DNA from: JAVKEN01 sp040221415
GTDB lineage: Bacteria > Pseudomonadota > Alphaproteobacteria > Rickettsiales > JABSSG01
Assembly: GCA_040221415.1 (NCBI GenBank)
Contig: JAVKEN010000015.1
Coordinates: 1-46,388 of the forward strand
Length of the DNA stretch: 46,388 nt
Direction of reading: 5' to 3'
Positions 26,069 to 36,016 of this stretch are shown here, piece after piece. Both the position numbers and the translations under genes were made by a program. Each line of letters opens with the position of its first letter. Position 1 is the first letter of the stretch. The notes below the pieces were generated by a model. It saw only the letters and a program-made list of their open reading frames with translations, was not told the origin of the DNA and did not search any database.

Positions 26069-27519
26069 TTGATTAGTAAAAGTATAATTATTCCAAACAG
26101 CGTAATTATAACCCAAGGGCTTTTTCGTTTCTTTATATACACAGAGGTTTTATTTCCCGAAGTTGGTAGATCTTCAAGCTTTTTAATAACATTAAATATT
26201 CTTCTGACAATTTTAGCATCAAGAGCAAGGTGAATTTTACCCCATTCTCTTACGAATGGCTCTGTTACTTTCCACAAATTAATTTTAGGACTCAAGTGAA
26301 CTGCTAGTCCTTCTGTCATTACAATAGTTTTCTGTAACAATAACAGTTGTGGCTGCACTTCCATTTTAAAATCTCTTGTTACTTTAAGAAGCTGAGCAAA
26401 GAAATTACCAATAGATATTTTATCTGAAGACTGACCAACTATTGGCTCTCCTATCGCCCTACACGCTTGCGAGAATAAGAAGAATGACTGGTTTCTTGGG
26501 ATATAACCTGCTTCAAAATGCACCTTGGCAACATAATCATAATCTTTCTTCGCAAAGCCATTTAATATTTCAGCAATATAAACTCTGCTATTGATATCAA
26601 GATGACCAACAATGCCAAAATCGAGAAGAACTATTTGCTGTTTCTTATTTACTAAAATATTTCCTGAATGCAAATCTGCATGAAACATACCAACTTCAAA
26701 TGCTTGCTTGAAAAACATCAGCACAAAATTTTCAGCAAGTTTAGTAAGATCGTATTTATGCTTCTTAAGCTCGTTTAACTCAGAAATTTTTATTCCATCA
26801 ATCCATTCTAAAGTAAGGACATCTTCTGACGTTAAATCCCAATACACCTCAGGAACATGAATATGTTTATCATTTTGGTGAATTTCACTAAATTTCATAG
26901 CTGCAGCTGCTTCCAAACGTAAATCTAATTCGGACTTCATATAATTCTCAAAAGTATCTACCACCTCATGAGGCTTCAATCTTTTGGCAATTTTAAAATA
27001 ATTATCAAGGACCTCAGCACCCCAGCGGAAGAATGCTACTTCACGCTTAAAAATCTTTCTAATTCTTGGTTTAAGAATTTTTACTGCTACATCTTTGCCG
27101 TCTAAGTTCTTTGCTTTAAAAACCTCAGCAATAGATGCAGAAGCTACCGCCTTATGATCAAAAGATGAAAATAATTCCTCAACAGGTTTACCTAACTCTT
27201 TTGTAATTGTTTTAGCAACATATAGTTCTTTGGTGATTGGCAATCTATCTTGTAGCAATGCCAATTCTCTAGCCATTTCCTCGCCGACCAAATCAATTCT
27301 AGTAGATAAAGCCTGACCAAGCTTAATAAACACTGGGCCTAAATCATAAAAAATTGATCTAAGAATTTTCCCAGGTGAGTCTTTTGTGTTTCTGCGAACA
27401 AAAACCAATAACAACCAGAAGATAGGCTTTGGTAGTTTTTTGACAAGAATATAAAAACCACCTTTTTTATTGATGGTGCGAATAATTGTCCAAACTCTAA
27501 GTATATGAATAAAAAACAT
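26065..27519 (-). CDS. ubiB: UbiB/AarF (ABC1) atypical kinase for ubiquinone biosynthesis
   Basis: This membrane-associated ATPase/kinase-like protein supports ubiquinone synthesis. Of its 484 residues, the KxGQ signature is in VFIKLGQALSTR, followed by the invariant Lys in VAVKILKPRI. The catalytic loop is HADLHSGNILVN and the metal-binding DFGIVG. The C-terminal hydrophobic anchor WVIITLFGIIILLLIK is as in other UbiB. It overlaps ubiE by one nucleotide (TAATG) and xthA by 4 nt. The ubiE-ubiB neighbourhood is a classic arrangement. Confidence 0.95.
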   Translation of the reverse strand: MFFIHILRVWTIIRTINKKGGFYILVKKLPKPIFWLLLVFVRRNTKDSPGKILRSIFYDLGPVFIKLGQALSTRIDLVGEEMARELALLQDRLPITKELYVAKTITKELGKPVEELFSSFDHKAVASASIAEVFKAKNLDGKDVAVKILKPRIRKIFKREVAFFRWGAEVLDNYFKIAKRLKPHEVVDTFENYMKSELDLRLEAAAAMKFSEIHQNDKHIHVPEVYWDLTSEDVLTLEWIDGIKISELNELKKHKYDLTKLAENFVLMFFKQAFEVGMFHADLHSGNILVNKKQQIVLLDFGIVGHLDINSRVYIAEILNGFAKKDYDYVAKVHFEAGYIPRNQSFFLFSQACRAIGEPIVGQSSDKISIGNFFAQLLKVTRDFKMEVQPQLLLLQKTIVMTEGLAVHLSPKINLWKVTEPFVREWGKIHLALDAKIVRRIFNVIKKLEDLPTSGNKTSVYIKKRKSPWVIITLFGIIILLLIK

Positions 27520-28256
27520 TACAGCTTATAACCCCAATGAATTGCTGAAATACCGCTACTTAAGTTTTCAAATTCTACACCTTTAAACCCAGCTTTTTCA
27601 ATAAGTTTACAAAATTCATTTTGGGAAGGGAATTCTCGGATACTATCTACCAAATATTGGTACGACTCTCTGCTGCCTGTTACTTTTTCTCCGACCAATG
27701 GAATTAAATATTCTGAATACACTTTATATGCTTGAGATATCATTTGATTCTTCACCTTAGAAAACTCCAAACATAAAAATTTCCCTCCAGGCTTTAATAC
27801 TCTGCGCGCTTCTTTCAATACTTGTAATATATCATCTACATTTCTAATTCCGTAAGAGATAGTATAGTAATCAAAACTGTTGTCTTTGAATGGAAGGTTC
27901 TGAGCATTAGCACAAATAAAATCAAATTTATTAATTACGTTTTTATCAAACAAATTATCACGGCCTGCTTTGAGCATATCATGATTAAGATCAAGGATTG
28001 TGATTTCTGGATTAGCATGGTTCTTCAAAGCTTTCTTGTAGAAATTATAAGCTATATCGCCGGTCCCACCTGCTACATCAAGTAGTTTAATATTATATTC
28101 GGGGATTTTATCAATGAAGATTTTCTTCCATAGACGATGAACACCAAAACTCATCAAGTCATTCATCAAGTCATATTTCTGACTAACAGTAGAAAAGATA
28201 CTCTGAACAAGCTTTTCTTTACTTTTTTGCACTTCTTCTTTTTTTTCTAGCATCAT
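27519..28256 (-). CDS. ubiE: Ubiquinone/menaquinone C-methyltransferase
   Basis: This is the SAM-dependent C-methylation step of quinone synthesis. Of its 245 residues, the UbiE signature FSTVSQKYDLMNDLMSFG is near the N-terminus and the SAM loop is LDVAGGTGDIA. Motifs ARRVLKPGGKFLCLEFS and the C-terminal SGISAIHWGYKL follow. The ATG at 28254-28256 lies inside the eamA gene and gives a 38-nt overlap, which is long. No later ATG precedes the conserved region, so this start or a nearby GTG must be used. ubiB follows directly. Confidence 0.95.
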   Translation of the reverse strand: MMLEKKEEVQKSKEKLVQSIFSTVSQKYDLMNDLMSFGVHRLWKKIFIDKIPEYNIKLLDVAGGTGDIAYNFYKKALKNHANPEITILDLNHDMLKAGRDNLFDKNVINKFDFICANAQNLPFKDNSFDYYTISYGIRNVDDILQVLKEARRVLKPGGKFLCLEFSKVKNQMISQAYKVYSEYLIPLVGEKVTGSRESYQYLVDSIREFPSQNEFCKLIEKAGFKGVEFENLSSGISAIHWGYKL

Positions 28257-29097
28257 ACATCACAACAAATAATGTAGATGGAATTATTATCATCGCACCA
28301 AAAATTGTTGAACTATCTGGAATATCTCCGAAAACTAGATATGCAAAAATTGATGAGATTATCAGTTCGAAATATCTAAGCGGCGCGATTGAAGATACAT
28401 CAATTTTCTCAAAGGATTTAAGCAAGAAAAATAATAATAAGTTAGCTCCACCACCTAAGACAAAAAATAGAATCATATCTTTTGAGGTTGGGGTTACCCA
28501 TTCCTGGCTTGCAGGATATGCGCTAAACAAAGTTGTAAACACACTAGAGTAAAACAACATCCCAAGCATAGTTTCTTTCACTACAAAAAACTTATTGATT
28601 ACATCTAAAGAAGCAAACATTACTGAAGCAGCGAGTAATGCAATTCCATAGGCATTGAAACCTCCAGAAGTTGGATCATTCACTACAATAACACCTAAAA
28701 ATGCGAAGAAAGTTGCAACCCATCTATGCATCCCAATCTTTTCTTTCAGGAACATAGAAGCAAGCAACAAAATAAAAATTGGAATTGTGAAATTAATTAC
28801 AACTGCTGTTGAAACTTGAACATATCTAAGACCAAACACCCATAAACCAATCCCTCCATAAAGCAACAAACCCCTGATAGCATGCACTGTAATCCGATTG
28901 GTCTTAAAACTACTAAAATCTTTGAGCATAAATGGTAGCAAAGTAATACAGGCAAATAAAAACCTAAAAAACACTACTTCGTGAACACCAAGATTTTGTC
29001 CTAGATATTTTGTAATAATATCATTAGCACTACTAATTACTAAATGAGATAAATAAAATAATATTCCTATTACGTATATCCTGTTTAACTTAACCAT
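28219..29097 (-). CDS. EamA/DMT-family transporter
   Basis: This inner-membrane carrier of the drug/metabolite transporter superfamily has 292 residues and about ten hydrophobic segments in two EamA repeats. The first repeat ends near residue 140 with LGVIVVNDP. The second contains APLRYFELIISSIFAYLVFGD. The C-terminus is basic (DARKKRRSAKK). In Rickettsia a member of this family takes up S-adenosylmethionine. Neighbouring SAM-dependent ubiE would fit, but the substrate is not proven by sequence. It overlaps pgi by 8 nt (ATGGTTAA) and ubiE by 38 nt. Confidence 0.88.
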   Translation of the reverse strand: MVKLNRIYVIGILFYLSHLVISSANDIITKYLGQNLGVHEVVFFRFLFACITLLPFMLKDFSSFKTNRITVHAIRGLLLYGGIGLWVFGLRYVQVSTAVVINFTIPIFILLLASMFLKEKIGMHRWVATFFAFLGVIVVNDPTSGGFNAYGIALLAASVMFASLDVINKFFVVKETMLGMLFYSSVFTTLFSAYPASQEWVTPTSKDMILFFVLGGGANLLLFFLLKSFEKIDVSSIAPLRYFELIISSIFAYLVFGDIPDSSTIFGAMIIIPSTLFVVMYDARKKRRSAKK

Positions 29098-30307
29098 GTT
29101 TTAACTCATCTTCAATTTGGCTCTTAATATTTTGTACAGCAGGCTGGCCAAAAGGGTTGATGCCGTTGAGAAAACCCAACAGCATTAACTCTAAAATTTG
29201 CCTAACTATTAACCCAGCAATATCCTCTTCATTTATATTATTTAAAGTCACTTCTCTAATAGACTTGTTACTCTGTTTCAAAAGCTCTAAAACTACATTT
29301 TTGTTTTTATTCAATACTTCATTAACAGTGTTTTTCTGATAGTAATTCAAAGCTTTAATCTTAGTATGATTTTTGATTTTTAAATCTTGATTAAACTTTT
29401 TCACATGAATCAAAGTGCAAAAAAGATCTTTACTCCCATCAAGTAAATATTGCAGCTTTATATGCTGATCATAAGCACCAATCGAGGTGATTGACGCAAC
29501 CCCCGAATTATTTTTCCCCAAACTCTCAAAAACTAACTGTGAATGCCACTCATTAAAACCATCAAAACATTCACCATATGATAACATGCCATGATGTTTA
29601 TGTTCGTGATAATTCGCATAATAAAATACAGCGGAGTCAATTAAAGATTTTTTCTCTTTGATTAATTTATCAGTTACTTTTTTAACTGATGACATTAACT
29701 TGATTATATTGAAACCACCTAGAGATGCCGCCAATAAACCAACAACCGTAAATACTGCAAATCTGCCTCCAACATGTGGGTGAACAAAATTTGTACAGCC
29801 TAAAGTTTCAGCTATAGTAAACAACTCTGTTGGACTCTCTTCTGTAATTGTAATGAAATGATTTTTTATTTCATCCTCATCAACGTGCTTTTTTATCCAT
29901 TCATGTAATTTTAGAAAATTTACTACTACTTCTGCTGTCTGACCTGACTTACTAATCAAAATTGCTGCAGTTTTTTTAGGGTCTAATTTAGTAGTGATTG
30001 CATTTAATTGCTGCACATCAAAATTTCTTAGGTAGTAAAAATTTGTCTTGTGACTAGCAGCAAAATCTAAATACATTTTTGGAATTGTATAAGACGCACC
30101 TGTTCCAACAAAAATAATACTATCAAATTCAGAAGACAGTTTGTTTGAAAGCTCTACTATCTCTCTCAGCTCATCTTCAGACTCTGATGCAAAAACTAAA
30201 TCTTCAGGGTTAGCTTCGCCAAATAAATCATCAAACGCTTTCGAGACCTTCTTCTTCTCTGATTCAGAAACTTCCCCTTGCAAATGAAATTTTTGGGATA
30301 AAGTCAT
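29090..30307 (-). CDS. pgi: Glucose-6-phosphate isomerase (short type)
   Basis: This enzyme interconverts glucose-6-P and fructose-6-P. Its 405 residues contain two SIS domains. The sugar-phosphate site is GTGASYTIPKM and SKSGQTAEVV. HVGGRFAVFTVVGLLAA follows, then the WHSQLVFESLGKN catalytic Glu region. DQHIKLQYLLDGSKD corresponds to PGI signature 2, and the terminal NPFGQPAVQNIK carries the Gln region. It is shorter than the 550-residue E. coli enzyme and similar to compact bacterial PGIs. In a Rickettsiales genome it may feed GlmS/GlmU amino-sugar synthesis rather than full glycolysis (inference). It is 1 nt from the upstream oxidoreductase gene and 8 nt into eamA. Confidence 0.88.
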   Translation of the reverse strand: MTLSQKFHLQGEVSESEKKKVSKAFDDLFGEANPEDLVFASESEDELREIVELSNKLSSEFDSIIFVGTGASYTIPKMYLDFAASHKTNFYYLRNFDVQQLNAITTKLDPKKTAAILISKSGQTAEVVVNFLKLHEWIKKHVDEDEIKNHFITITEESPTELFTIAETLGCTNFVHPHVGGRFAVFTVVGLLAASLGGFNIIKLMSSVKKVTDKLIKEKKSLIDSAVFYYANYHEHKHHGMLSYGECFDGFNEWHSQLVFESLGKNNSGVASITSIGAYDQHIKLQYLLDGSKDLFCTLIHVKKFNQDLKIKNHTKIKALNYYQKNTVNEVLNKNKNVVLELLKQSNKSIREVTLNNINEEDIAGLIVRQILELMLLGFLNGINPFGQPAVQNIKSQIEDELKHG

Positions 30308-30308
30308 T

Positions 30309-31715
30309 TTAGTAACCTGTGGCTATTCTCTCAACTAACTGCTTAACTGTTGGAATGAAATTATTTTTGTAGAATGGATCAGAACCAAACCTGTATGCGT
30401 TGTGACCAGAGAACATAAGGTTATTTTCAACATCACCAGTTTCAATGATATCTTGCAGGGTCTTCTGAATACAGAAACTTCTAGGATCAGCTTTCCTACC
30501 TGTTGTGAACTCGTCATGGTCCATCCAGTTACTAAATTTACATGCACTCAAACAACCCATACAATCAATCTGATCTTTTGTGATTTCATGAGATTTAGAC
30601 TCGCTCACAAAGATTAATGTCGACTCCGGAGTTTTCATAGGAGTATCAAAACCCTTTTCCATCCATTCTTTTGCTTTTGCAACATCTGCTTCTTTAACAT
30701 AGACAGCACGTCCGCGAGGGCCAAAATTTAATTCGTGAGTTAAACCGTTTTCAGGGTCTGGTTTTCTTGCATAATCAATCTGACGATCATTTCTACCACG
30801 TAATTCTTTAATAAAATCATTATTAACTGCAGAAGAGTAAAAGCCTGTTGGACTAAAACGGTTAAGGAACACATCACCCTCTTGCAATTTTAAAAGTTTT
30901 TTCTTCCATGCTTCTGGAACTTCACTTTCAACAGAGACAATAGGCCTTGTACCAAACTGGAAAGCAACTGGACCAATCTCATCATTATTCAACCAATGTT
31001 CCCAATCCTTAATATGCCAAACACCGCCAGCCATAATAACTGGAACATTGTTAAGACCAACTTCATTCATGAATTTGCGAATCTCAACTACACGCGGATA
31101 CGGATCTTGAAAAACTGTTGGGTCTTCATTATTCGAAAGACCATTATGTCCACCAGCCTTCCATGGGTCTTCATAGACAATTCCACCAAGAAGCTCTGGC
31201 AATTTGTGATAAGCTCTTTTCCATAAAGCTCTGAAAGCTCTCATAGATGAAACAATTGGGTAGTAATGAACTTGGTATCTTTGCGCAATTTCAGCTAATT
31301 TATATGGCATCCCTGCACCGCATGTAATGCCGTTGATCAACCCTTTGGCTCCCTCTAAAACTCCTTCTAGAATCCTTTGAGCTCCACCCATTTCCCACAA
31401 AACATTCATGTGAATAGGACCATTGCCATTAGATATCTCATGAGCAACTCTAGCCTGGTGAATTCCACCATCAATTCCCATTTGAACTAACTCTTCATGA
31501 CGCTCTTTTCTTGTCTTGCCATGATATATAACTGGAATTGTGTTGCCATCTTTATCATATCTTGTTGCATTTACTCCAGAAAATGTTCCAACCGCGCCGG
31601 CAGCAGCATGTGCGCCAGCAGATTGACCAGTACTAATTGAAATACCTTTACCGCCCTCAATGATAGGCAGGCATTCTTTTCCAGAAATTTTTAGAGAATT
31701 TAAAATGACCGACAT
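30309..31715 (-). CDS. Nitronate monooxygenase-like flavoprotein with C-terminal Cys cluster
   Basis: This FMN-dependent oxidoreductase of the 2-nitropropane dioxygenase/NMO superfamily has 468 residues. The TIM-barrel portion includes HMNVLWEMGG, GITCGAGMPYKL, PVIMAGGVWH (the phosphate-binding Gly-Gly) and FQFGTRPIVS. The C-terminal part adds four cysteines at 385, 388, 392 and 415 (C-x2-C-x3-C then C22 on), which could bind an Fe-S cluster. This extension seems to occur in alphaproteobacterial homologues as I recall. Its natural substrate is unknown. It is 63 nt downstream of polA and 1 nt before pgi. Confidence 0.85.
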   Translation of the reverse strand: MSVILNSLKISGKECLPIIEGGKGISISTGQSAGAHAAAGAVGTFSGVNATRYDKDGNTIPVIYHGKTRKERHEELVQMGIDGGIHQARVAHEISNGNGPIHMNVLWEMGGAQRILEGVLEGAKGLINGITCGAGMPYKLAEIAQRYQVHYYPIVSSMRAFRALWKRAYHKLPELLGGIVYEDPWKAGGHNGLSNNEDPTVFQDPYPRVVEIRKFMNEVGLNNVPVIMAGGVWHIKDWEHWLNNDEIGPVAFQFGTRPIVSVESEVPEAWKKKLLKLQEGDVFLNRFSPTGFYSSAVNNDFIKELRGRNDRQIDYARKPDPENGLTHELNFGPRGRAVYVKEADVAKAKEWMEKGFDTPMKTPESTLIFVSESKSHEITKDQIDCMGCLSACKFSNWMDHDEFTTGRKADPRSFCIQKTLQDIIETGDVENNLMFSGHNAYRFGSDPFYKNNFIPTVKQLVERIATGY

Positions 31716-31778
31716 TAATTCTTAAATTTATTTGAAACAGGAATATATACTTTCTTTAAAAAACTTACCAGTATTTTA

Positions 31779-34568
31779 TTATTTTTTCCAACTATCACCA
31801 ATTGAATACTCCACTTTAACAGGAACGGATAAATTGACAACATTTTCCATTATCTTAGCAATTTTTTCTGCAGATTTTTCTGCAATATCTTCATTAACTT
31901 CAAAAAGCAATTCATCATGTATTTGCAGTAACATCTTACATTTATCAGCAAAGCCAATCTCATTAGCAATTTTATTCATTGCTTTCTTGATGATGTCTGC
32001 ATTACTTCCTTGAATTGGTGCATTAATTGCAGCGCGCTCTGCAAAAGAGCGTAAACTATAATTTTTATCATTAATATATTTGATATAGCATCTTCGTCCG
32101 AATAAAGTTTCAACAAATCCATGAGTTTTTGCGCTCTTAATTGTTTGATCCATATATTCTTTAATACCAGGATATTCAGCAAAATATTTCTCTATATATT
32201 TGGCAGCATCACCCCTTGATATATCAATATTTTTAGCAAGTCCAAATGCACTTAAACCATAAATAATTCCGAAATTAATAGCCTTCGCCTTGTGTCTTAA
32301 ATCGTTTGTCACCTCACCCAAAGGAATATCAAAAACTTCTGAAGCTGTTGCTTTATGAATATCTAAACCTTGATTAAATGCATCTTTTAAAGATTTAATA
32401 TCAGCAATATGCGCAAGAATTCTAAGTTCAATTTGCGAATAATCGGCTGAAATAATTTTCTTACCCTTTTCAGCTACAAAAGTTTTACGAATCTGCTGCC
32501 CCATCTCTGAACGAATTGGGATGTTTTGTAAGTTTGGCTCGCTTGAACTTAAGCGCCCTGTTGAAGTTACCGCCTGAGCAAAGTGAGTGTGAACTCGGTT
32601 GCTGACTTTTGAAATTTGCTTTGGCAACGCATCAGTATAAGTCGTTTTGAGTTTATAAATACTTCTCCATTCAAGTAGGTGATCAGCTATTGTATGGCCA
32701 TCGAAACTAAGCTTTTCTAAAACTTCGACACCCGTACTATGCGCTCCCGTTTTGGACTTCTTAGGGGGCTCAATATTCATGTCAGTGAATAAAACTTCTG
32801 AAAGCTGCTTGGGCGAGGCAACATTGAATTCTTTGCCAGCTAATTTAAAAATTTCTTTCTCTAAACCAGCAAGCCTTGTTTCAATTTCTTTTGATAATTT
32901 CCCAAGAGCATTTGAATCAATTTTAATTCCGTATTTTTCCATTAAAAACAGAACCTTCACTAAAGGCAATTCCATTCTTTGGTATATGGTGAATTTTTTA
33001 TTATCGAATAATTCTTCTGTTAACTTATCATGCAGCTCAATATGGAACTGAGCTTTATTTGCATAATACTCCGATATAAAATTTTCTTCGCTTTCTGTAA
33101 GTTTTTTATGTGATTTAGTTATACCGCCAATATCTAACATTGGATCAGATTCATTCAGATAAAATTTACATATATTATCAAAATCATAATTCATCCTGCC
33201 CGAGCCAGCGGAGTATGACATCAGCATTAGATCATCATAAGATTTTAATGACTCTTCTAAACCAAACTCTTTGAGAACATGTAGGAAAGATTTAACGTCA
33301 TAAATCACTTTTTTAATCGCTGTATCAGCAAGAATTGGCTCAAGCAATTTAAGCAAAATATCAAGTGGAATTGATGCATTCGCATCTCCATCCAATAAGC
33401 TTCTTTGCTGACCAGATGAGACATCTCCAACTGGGACATAAACCGCTTGAGATTCAGAACTAATAACACATGCTGAAACATCTTTTGCACTTCTAACTTC
33501 ATTACGTGCTGTGAAATTAGTTTGAAAATAAACCGCGATTTTTAACTCATCTGCAAAATTTTTGAATGTAGATTTCAACTGATTTACATCTTCAATTTTT
33601 TTGGCTGATTTAATTTCTATTTTCTTATGAGAAGTTTTCTTTTGAGGTTTTGGCGCTGCCTCAGATACCGTAGATTCAGTAGTTTCAACACTTGTATCTA
33701 GATCAAAATCTTTCTTAGCTCTGGCAATTAAACTCTTAAAATTATGCTTGTTTAAAAACTCGTTAAGCAGTTTTTCATTTATTTTCTTTGTACGCAGATC
33801 AACAAAACTACAATCAAGCTCAAGATCATCCTTTAGCTTTACCAAAGACTTTGACAAAGTGACAATGTCTTTACCATTCTCAATAATTTCCCGGCGTTTA
33901 TTTTGTTTGATTTGCGAAGATGACTCAAAAACCTTACTCCAACTACCATATTCTTGTAACAGTGATGCAGCAGTCTTTGGACCAATACCTGGAAGGCCAG
34001 GAATATTATCCGATGAGTCACCAACCATAGCAAGCATATCAAGCATCAACTCAGGGGGAACACCCCACTTTTCTTCAACTTCTTTAGGGCCAATGTTTTT
34101 GGTGCGAATCGCATCATACATCTTAATATGAGGATTAATCAGCTGCATCAAATCTTTATCGGATGAAACTATTAATACCTCGTCTTTATTCTTTACCGCT
34201 CTTTTCGCGAGCGTGGCAATAACATCATCAGCTTCATATCCAACCTGCTCTAAAACTTTTATATTCAACGCCTCAGCAGCATCGCGCACAAGAGGAAATT
34301 GTGGGATCAGATCCTCGGGAGCCTCTGGCCTATTTGCTTTATATTCTTTATATAGATCATGCCTGAAATTCTTCTTCCCTGAATCAAAAACAATTACTAT
34401 ATGAGAAGGTTTGACGTCTTTGAGAAGCCGCATGATCATAGAAGTGAAACCGTAAACTGCACCGACCGGAGTCCCCTCTGGGTTAGTCAACGGAGGCATC
34501 GAAAAATATGCCCTGAATAAAAAACTATAGCCGTCTACTATAACAATTTGATCTTCTTTTGATGCCAT
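31779..34568 (-). CDS. polA: DNA polymerase I
   Basis: This is the repair and Okazaki-fragment polymerase, 929 residues. The N-terminal 5'-3' nuclease domain (1-290) has VIVDGYSFLFRAYF, YEADDVIATLA and GDSSDNIPGLPGIGPKTA. The central 3'-5' exonuclease-like domain (about 330-530) lacks the Asp-x-Glu motif: the aligned segment reads IAVYFQTN, so proofreading is probably inactive. The polymerase domain has motif A DYSQIELRILAHI, motif B KAINFGIIYGLSAFGL and motif C QIHDELLFEV. It starts immediately after the glmU stop (TAGATG). Confidence 0.96.
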   Translation of the reverse strand: MASKEDQIVIVDGYSFLFRAYFSMPPLTNPEGTPVGAVYGFTSMIMRLLKDVKPSHIVIVFDSGKKNFRHDLYKEYKANRPEAPEDLIPQFPLVRDAAEALNIKVLEQVGYEADDVIATLAKRAVKNKDEVLIVSSDKDLMQLINPHIKMYDAIRTKNIGPKEVEEKWGVPPELMLDMLAMVGDSSDNIPGLPGIGPKTAASLLQEYGSWSKVFESSSQIKQNKRREIIENGKDIVTLSKSLVKLKDDLELDCSFVDLRTKKINEKLLNEFLNKHNFKSLIARAKKDFDLDTSVETTESTVSEAAPKPQKKTSHKKIEIKSAKKIEDVNQLKSTFKNFADELKIAVYFQTNFTARNEVRSAKDVSACVISSESQAVYVPVGDVSSGQQRSLLDGDANASIPLDILLKLLEPILADTAIKKVIYDVKSFLHVLKEFGLEESLKSYDDLMLMSYSAGSGRMNYDFDNICKFYLNESDPMLDIGGITKSHKKLTESEENFISEYYANKAQFHIELHDKLTEELFDNKKFTIYQRMELPLVKVLFLMEKYGIKIDSNALGKLSKEIETRLAGLEKEIFKLAGKEFNVASPKQLSEVLFTDMNIEPPKKSKTGAHSTGVEVLEKLSFDGHTIADHLLEWRSIYKLKTTYTDALPKQISKVSNRVHTHFAQAVTSTGRLSSSEPNLQNIPIRSEMGQQIRKTFVAEKGKKIISADYSQIELRILAHIADIKSLKDAFNQGLDIHKATASEVFDIPLGEVTNDLRHKAKAINFGIIYGLSAFGLAKNIDISRGDAAKYIEKYFAEYPGIKEYMDQTIKSAKTHGFVETLFGRRCYIKYINDKNYSLRSFAERAAINAPIQGSNADIIKKAMNKIANEIGFADKCKMLLQIHDELLFEVNEDIAEKSAEKIAKIMENVVNLSVPVKVEYSIGDSWKK

Positions 34569-35936
34569 CTATAATCTATTGCCAGATGATTTTAGTTTGT
34601 CTGCTTTCGCCTTCGCATTTTTGCGTATTGAATCAGCTTTTCCAGCATATGATTTTTCTTCACCGCGAGCTACAACTAAAGAATTCCTTTCTACATTTTT
34701 TGTAATCACGCTTCCCGCTGCAACAATAGCCCCATCACCAACTTCAACAGGTGCAACTAATGCTGTATTTGAACCAATAAATGTATTTTTTCCAATAATT
34801 GTTTTTGACTTATTATAACCATCATAATTACAAGTAATTGTCCCCGCGCCGATATTACTTCCCTCGCCAATTTTGCTGTCGCCAATATAAGTTAGATGAC
34901 TAACGCTGGAATTTTTATCAAGATCAGAGTTCTTAATTTCAACAAAGTTTCCAACCTTAACTTTTTCACCAATATTAGCCCCAGGACGTAATCTCGCAAA
35001 AGGCCCAATCACCGAATGAGACTTCACTTCAGCACCTTCAAGATGACTGAAAGATTTAACCTCAACATTAGAATGAAGAATAACCCCAGGACCAAAAACT
35101 ACATTTGGATGGATTATACAATCATGACCAATTTTAGTATCAACCGAAAAATGGGCAGTGTCAGGCTCAACCAGAGTGACGCCTTCTTCTAGGAATTTCC
35201 TGCGCAACATTTTTTGCATAACCATTTCAGCATGAACTTGTTCACTGCGAGAATTAACTCCAAGAACTTCTGTCTCATCAACTGAAAAATGCTTAGCCCG
35301 TAAATTTTGCTTCTTCGCTAACTCAACAATATCAGTTAAATAATATTCTTCTTTGGCATTTTTATTGTCAATTTTCTTAAGTAGGTCAAGATGCTTGCCA
35401 TTAATAAGCATCATTCCTGAGTTACATAGATTGACGCCTTTTTCCTGATCAGTCGCGTCAAGAAACTCAACAATTTTCTCTAATTCGCCTTGATCATTTT
35501 TAATAAGACGACCATATCTTCCAGGGTTTTTAGCTATAAATCCAAGCACCACAACTGCAACATCGTCTTCAATCATTGCATTCATTTTCTCAATAGTTGA
35601 AGTTTTGACAAACGGAGTGTCGCCATAAAGAACAGCAATATTATCTTGCTTATGTTGCACTGCTTCTAGACCGGTTAGAACTGCATGCGCTGTGCCCAAA
35701 CGTTCTTTCTGAAGAACATGTTGAACTTGACCAAATTCTGCATGCAAAAAATTAGTTAGCACATCAGTATCAGGACCAATCACTGCGACAATATCGTCAA
35801 TTTTAGTTTGGGTAATGTTATGCAATATATGCCAGATAAGTGGCTTCTGCCCTACTTTGTGCATGACTTTTGGTAACGAAGATTTCATCCTCGTTCCTTG
35901 GCCAGCAGCTAATATTATTGCAGATAGGTTGTTCAT
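34569..35936 (-). CDS. glmU: Bifunctional GlmU (GlcN-1-P acetyltransferase / UDP-GlcNAc pyrophosphorylase)
   Basis: This enzyme makes UDP-GlcNAc for peptidoglycan and lipid A. Of its 455 residues, the N-terminal nucleotidyltransferase starts LAAGQGTRMKSSLPKVMH and has the YGDTPF loop. The C-terminal left-handed beta-helix carries hexapeptide repeats and the acetyltransferase segment GAGTITCNYDGYNK. It is the first gene of the minus-strand run to xthA and abuts polA with no gap. The 80-nt divergent region with rmuC is AT-rich with no convincing promoter to my eye. Confidence 0.96.
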   Translation of the reverse strand: MNNLSAIILAAGQGTRMKSSLPKVMHKVGQKPLIWHILHNITQTKIDDIVAVIGPDTDVLTNFLHAEFGQVQHVLQKERLGTAHAVLTGLEAVQHKQDNIAVLYGDTPFVKTSTIEKMNAMIEDDVAVVVLGFIAKNPGRYGRLIKNDQGELEKIVEFLDATDQEKGVNLCNSGMMLINGKHLDLLKKIDNKNAKEEYYLTDIVELAKKQNLRAKHFSVDETEVLGVNSRSEQVHAEMVMQKMLRRKFLEEGVTLVEPDTAHFSVDTKIGHDCIIHPNVVFGPGVILHSNVEVKSFSHLEGAEVKSHSVIGPFARLRPGANIGEKVKVGNFVEIKNSDLDKNSSVSHLTYIGDSKIGEGSNIGAGTITCNYDGYNKSKTIIGKNTFIGSNTALVAPVEVGDGAIVAAGSVITKNVERNSLVVARGEEKSYAGKADSIRKNAKAKADKLKSSGNRL

Positions 35937-36016
35937 GTTTGATTAAGATTTAAAAAGACAACAAATTTTGTTATAACATTAATCATAGAGATTTTTAATA
36001 CAAATTTAAATATTCA

